Source: Prorocentrum cordatum (taxonomy: Eukaryota; Sar; Dinophyceae; Prorocentrales; Prorocentraceae). From it: a DNA stretch of 64,000 nucleotides. Both the position numbers and the translations under genes were made by a program. This document shows, one piece after another, positions 60,623 to 64,000 of the stretch (the first letter of the stretch is position 1; the number at the start of each line of letters is the position of its first letter). The stretch spans positions 67,501-131,500 of the forward strand of contig CAUYUJ010014765.1 in the NCBI GenBank assembly GCA_963575745.1, in the 5' to 3' direction. The notes below the pieces were generated by a model. The model was given only the letters and a program-made list of their open reading frames with translations, ran no database searches and was not told where the DNA came from.

Positions 60623-62660
60623 GTGGCGCAACCCATAATACTACTGAAGTCGTCGTCAGCTCTGGGTCCCCAGCCGAGATGCAACACATACGATTGCCGA
60701 TGGGCGCGCTCTGCGGGTGCTGGAGGCAGCGCTGGGTCTGATACCCACTCCACACACGGGGGCGTCGGGCGCTCGTCAACGACAGCAGCCTGCCTTCTGC
60801 CAGGTAAAGCTGGTCGCGATGGCGCAGTCGCCCGCAGCACGCGAGTGCGTTTGTCCGCGGCCGTCTGCTGATCCAGACGCTGCCATGCTGCAACTGCCTC
60901 GTCGTCCAGGGGAGCAGTAGATGCCAAAATGTGGCCAAGACATGCTCCCGTCGGGCGCCTGAGATGCCTTAGCCACCCTGATCGATCAGAGAAGCTGGCA
61001 CCGCAACATAGGCAATCAACACCGTCTGCAAAGTGCGGCGCCATATCCTTTGGCTGGTGCACTCGAGTCCAGTGACCTCGATACCCAGCCACTGTTTGGA
61101 AAACATGATCGCACTCATAGCAAAAGAAACTTGTTCCTGAATGTCCATCATCGCCTCTTGAGATCAGACCAGGGCATGCCAGCAAAATCTTCCGCAACAT
61201 GAAAAAGTCCTTGTGCTGATCCATTCGCTGCGCTGAGAAACTCACCCAGGCTCTCCGCAAGCGCCTATGACAAACTCTCAGATCCTTCGCAACATATCTC
61301 ATCCAAGAGGCGATACCTGGAATACTCCTGGGGCAGTCGTCGGGAGCATCGTGACAGTACCTTTTGAGCCAGAGAAGGTCTTCCACCACAAGTGATGCCC
61401 ATGACGATGAAGTGCCTATCGTAGCATCCAGGATCAGACGCAATGTAGGAGATCCTGAATGCACCAGCCGAGCCACGTAGCGTAGCCGTCGAAAACGCAA
61501 TACATCACAAAACCCCATCCTGTTGGCAATGACCAATACTTCTGAATCTGTGGTACGACTGACGGCGAGCAAACTGTGCAATTTCTTGGTGTCCACTCGG
61601 TACCCTGATAGCAGCGCATGGTTCAACTTGGTCGTGCAAGATGCCGAAATCTTGTCCCATGTCTCCGCCTGAAAGAACAAATGCGTGCTGCACAGCGCGT
61701 CGATATACTTGAGCTTGTCCTTCATGGCGATCTCGTACTTGATAACAGATGCCCGTAAGGGCCTCAGTGACGCGGAATGCTTATTATTTCTCCTGGATAC
61801 CTCCTGTCCTGTGCTCACATCGCCAGTGTAGATGCCACCCACATGCTTGTAAGCCTGCTCAATCACGATGCGGTCGTTCGATGTGCTATCTAACGCAATG
61901 GCTGAGAACCTGGCCATGGACCGCTTCGCGTGCATGGAACCCTCGCCATTGTAGGAGATGACCGCGGCCGTCTTGCCCTTCCCGAAGTGAAGTTGAAAGC
62001 CTGATCCTAGCATGTGCTTCCTCACAATCCTGCCGAGCAACGATACTTGATCACGGACTGCTGTGGGATCGTAGCATGGGGAGCAAAAACCTGAATCATC
62101 AACGAAGGTGGAATCGGTGAACGTGTCGCTCCCCACTGTAAGACCCTGGGAGAAAACCTGCTCATATGCATCAAGACAATCTTTGGGGTCCATGGCAATA
62201 CCAGCCTGCTGCATTTCAAACTTTATTCCTCTCAGCGGCCGGGCGTACACTACATTGAAGAAGAAGTCTGCCAAGGGATTCCCAGCACGAGAGCTCCTTT
62301 GCGAGACAATCCACTGCGCATCCCCTGGCACCCTAAAGTGGGTGAGCCGATGGGCTTCGATCACTTGCGCAACCAAATGGGGGTCAACCCTGGAGTCCAC
62401 CAGTACTGGCGCAGCTAGAACCACCTCCAGCAGCGGGTGTGCCAGCGCAGGGGCATTGTCTAGGACTTGGTTGATGCACTTCTCGGTTCCCTTGAGCGGG
62501 ACCCCAGCCTGTCGCAACAACGAGTAGAATGCGGCAACCAAATCAACGAACAAGACTATTGCAATGAACTTCCTGGCCTTGGCAATGTGTCGGAAGACTC
62601 GCACCATCTGGGAAGCCATACCAGCACAACGGCCCTTGATACCCCTAGTCCACCATGAGT
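60622..62660 (-). pseudogene. E4 reverse transcriptase and C2H2 fingers
   Basis: About 680 codons open from the SWWTRGIKGRCAGMASQMV region. RT motif A is LFVDLVAAFYS (about 62525-62550), motif B includes SRAGNPLADFFFN, and motif C is FVDDSG (62089-62106). After the thumb region come FFCYECDHVFQTVAGYRGHW, ending in the H-X4-H pair of a classic finger, and CLCCGASFSDRSGWLRH followed by CLGH. The frame has no stop before the homopolymer and runs through it, ending at 60520, so the natural C-terminus is missing or the element ends inside the tract. The N-terminal part is in another frame. C2H2 fingers at LINE ends may guide target recognition; that is inference. Confidence 0.75.
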
Positions 62661-63312
62661 AACTTGATGCAATCCGTCATAGCTGCTCGCAGAAACGCGT
62701 GGTGATGCTCGATAACGTCCGAGTTCAGCATGATCGAGCGGTACATCTCAGCCGTCATCCTGCCGCCCTTGCCCTTGTGGAGTCCGCATGCCAGTCCTGC
62801 TTTATGAATGGCCGCCTCCTGCACCAGAAGTCCAGTCTTCGCTGTAATAGCCAGGATATGCGGCAAGACAGCCTCAGGCGCAGCTTTGAGAACAGCATTC
62901 TGAACTAAATCATGGCCAGGTGCACAGTGGGCTTTGACACCCCGTATTCGGGTAGCGAGCCACGTCGGAAACGGAATAGCTGAAATAGACCGAGGGAAGC
63001 CAATTGCGTGGTCCAGAGTAAGCTGATTGTACTCAATTTGCAGGGCCGATGCTGTACACTCGTAGCCGTCCTCAAAGTGGGCAAAATGTCGCCTCAAAGT
63101 CTCAGCCCACTCCAGCTCGGAGGTGATGACTGAACCGTCTTGCTTGAATCGCTGAGGAAGGAGAGTGTGGTCGCACCGCTTTGCCTGCTTACCATTGAAC
63201 CGCAATAACCTCTGAAGCCAAACCCATTCATGGTGTCCGTCGTGTAGTATTGCCAATGCACCGATCTTCTTGGCGGTCTGCGTAAGAAAATATGTTCTAT
63301 GATAGAACAGAT
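62645..63312 (-). pseudogene. E4 linker and N-terminal RT
   Basis: Starts near NLFYHRTYF and runs through a region of HHEWVWLQRLLRFNGKQAKR type and a GSVITSELEWAETLRRHFAHF segment, typical of the stretch between endonuclease and RT in LINEs. It then reads into the RT fingers (GGRMTAEMYRSIMLNSDV). It stops at 62645 (LLMVD), while the next RT motif lies in another frame from about 62660, so one frameshift lies near 62650-62675. The open frame reaches 63454, but residues before 63312 are Arg/Pro-rich and look like flanking GC-rich DNA. The endonuclease is absent. Confidence 0.7.
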
Positions 63313-64000
63313 TGCGGGGCCGGCTTGCGGGGGGGGTCGGGCGCGCGGGAGGCGGGCGGAAGCGTCGCCGGCGCCCCGCGCCCCCGGGGGGCTCCATGTA
63401 AGATTTCCTAGGCTGCGCCAAGCGCGCACGCGTTACTTGCCCGCGCGCTCGCATTCGCGCAAGCGCATCCTAAGAAACTATGATTTAAATTGGAACCTGG
63501 CGACAACGGGCATGGGGCGCCTGTCAAGGCTGCTTCTGGGAGCAATTGCTGCTGGCTCGACGCGCGCGATATGCATGTAACGACTTTTGGAAGACGGGCG
63601 CTGCGCCGTCCAATCCAACGCGGGAATGGCGCGGTTTGGGGCGCGCGGCCGTCGCGGCACACGGCGGTCGACGTGACCGCATGGGGCGCGCGATCAGCCG
63701 CGCGGTATTTGCGGGCCATTCGGCCGACGCTGCCGGGTCGCCCGCAAACAGCCCGCCAGGAATACGCAAATGCGCAATGCGCCAGCGCGCCGCCAGGATA
63801 TCGCCTTGAGAACAACCTGTTCACTCTGAACGCCGACTGCGCGCCTCGCTGAACCAGCGAAGTCGCGCGGCGCGCCCGCGCCGCGGACCCGCCGCAATGA
63901 ACTCGCGGGAAAAAAGGCCTCCCTCCATGGCTTCTGGCACCGATTATGGCCTACTTCCCCGTTCTGGCCAATTCTGGTTCCATCGCCGATTCCTCCTTTG
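63313..64000. other. No gene seen; very GC-rich
   Basis: Many CGCGC words and overlapping Arg/Ala/Pro-rich frames on both strands. No repeat or domain recognised. Confidence 0.5.

Larger units (their letters stand above)
60622..63312 (-). mobile_element. E4: 5'-truncated LINE with C2H2 fingers
   Basis: About 2.7 kb on the minus strand, from a linker just before RT to a homopolymer. Unlike E1-E3 it has no RNase H or CX2C-X14-C module; instead two C2H2-type fingers follow the RT. The RT motifs (FVDLVAAFYS, FVDDSG) also differ. It is therefore a second LINE lineage. The right limit near 63312 is where similarity to element-like sequence stops and GC-rich DNA starts. No target duplication found. 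Confidence 0.75.

Noticed and set aside
1-64000. Bacterial or organellar origin of the window
   Set aside because: The spliced leader, LINE elements, long microsatellites and absence of operons or ribosome-binding sites all point to a dinoflagellate nucleus.

Overview
The window looks like nuclear DNA of a dinoflagellate. The strongest evidence is the dinoflagellate trans-spliced leader (DinoSL), seen on the minus strand at 18304-18324 (one substitution) and 51434-51454 (two substitutions). Each copy is the exact 5' end of a long non-LTR retrotransposon. High GC, very large amounts of simple-sequence DNA and the lack of any recognisable housekeeping gene fit this. Genus cannot be decided from the sequence alone. 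I see no rRNA, tRNA, CRISPR or bacterial-type operon.

Almost all recognisable coding sequence belongs to LINE-like retrotransposons. E1 (about 1294-4005, +) is a 5'-truncated reverse transcriptase (RT)-RNase H fragment fused to a GGA microsatellite. E3 (10261-18326, -) is close to full length, about 8.07 kb, flanked by a perfect 17-bp target-site duplication. It carries the SL, a zinc-finger/coiled-coil ORF1, and an ORF2 with endonuclease (EEP), RT, zinc knuckle, RNase H and a C-terminal double zinc module, broken once at a G run. E2 (about 44944-51454, -) is a relative of the same layout with two small frameshifts. E4 (about 60622-63312, -) is a different LINE type with C-terminal C2H2 fingers, lying against a 65-nt homopolymer. 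A decayed RNase H relic lies at 18860-19500 (-). E1, E2 and E3 belong to one lineage, judged by shared domain order, the FVDD/WVDD RT motif and shared zinc spacing.

The rest is repeat DNA. From left to right: a composite 76/90-bp satellite (4.2-6.4 kb); a family of short inverted-repeat elements (MITE-like) with 8-bp target duplications (9.7, 19.7, 25.9, 39.4, 42.0 and 52.7 kb); a long palindrome at 20.06-20.21 kb; a 2.5-kb CAT microsatellite (22.56-25.03 kb); a C/G-tract inverted repeat enclosing a GTGGGGACA minisatellite (26.85-27.86 kb); several foldback elements (27.9-29.0 kb); a higher-order array built on (CAA)n tracts and SINE-like units (29.6-36.5 kb); an ACTCACT satellite with an inserted foldback element (37.1-38.6 kb); a CAGCCT array and a 73-bp repeat (39.6-41.9 kb); a module present three times between CTC tracts (43.7, 57.7 and 58.6 kb); and GGA, GCG and TA tracts (54-57 kb).

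The only candidate for a non-transposon gene is a 215-residue reading frame on the minus strand at 59764-60411, with one predicted membrane helix and no family I recognise. The observation most worth following is the spliced leader at the 5' end of two independent, autonomous-type retrotransposons that sit in trinucleotide repeats.
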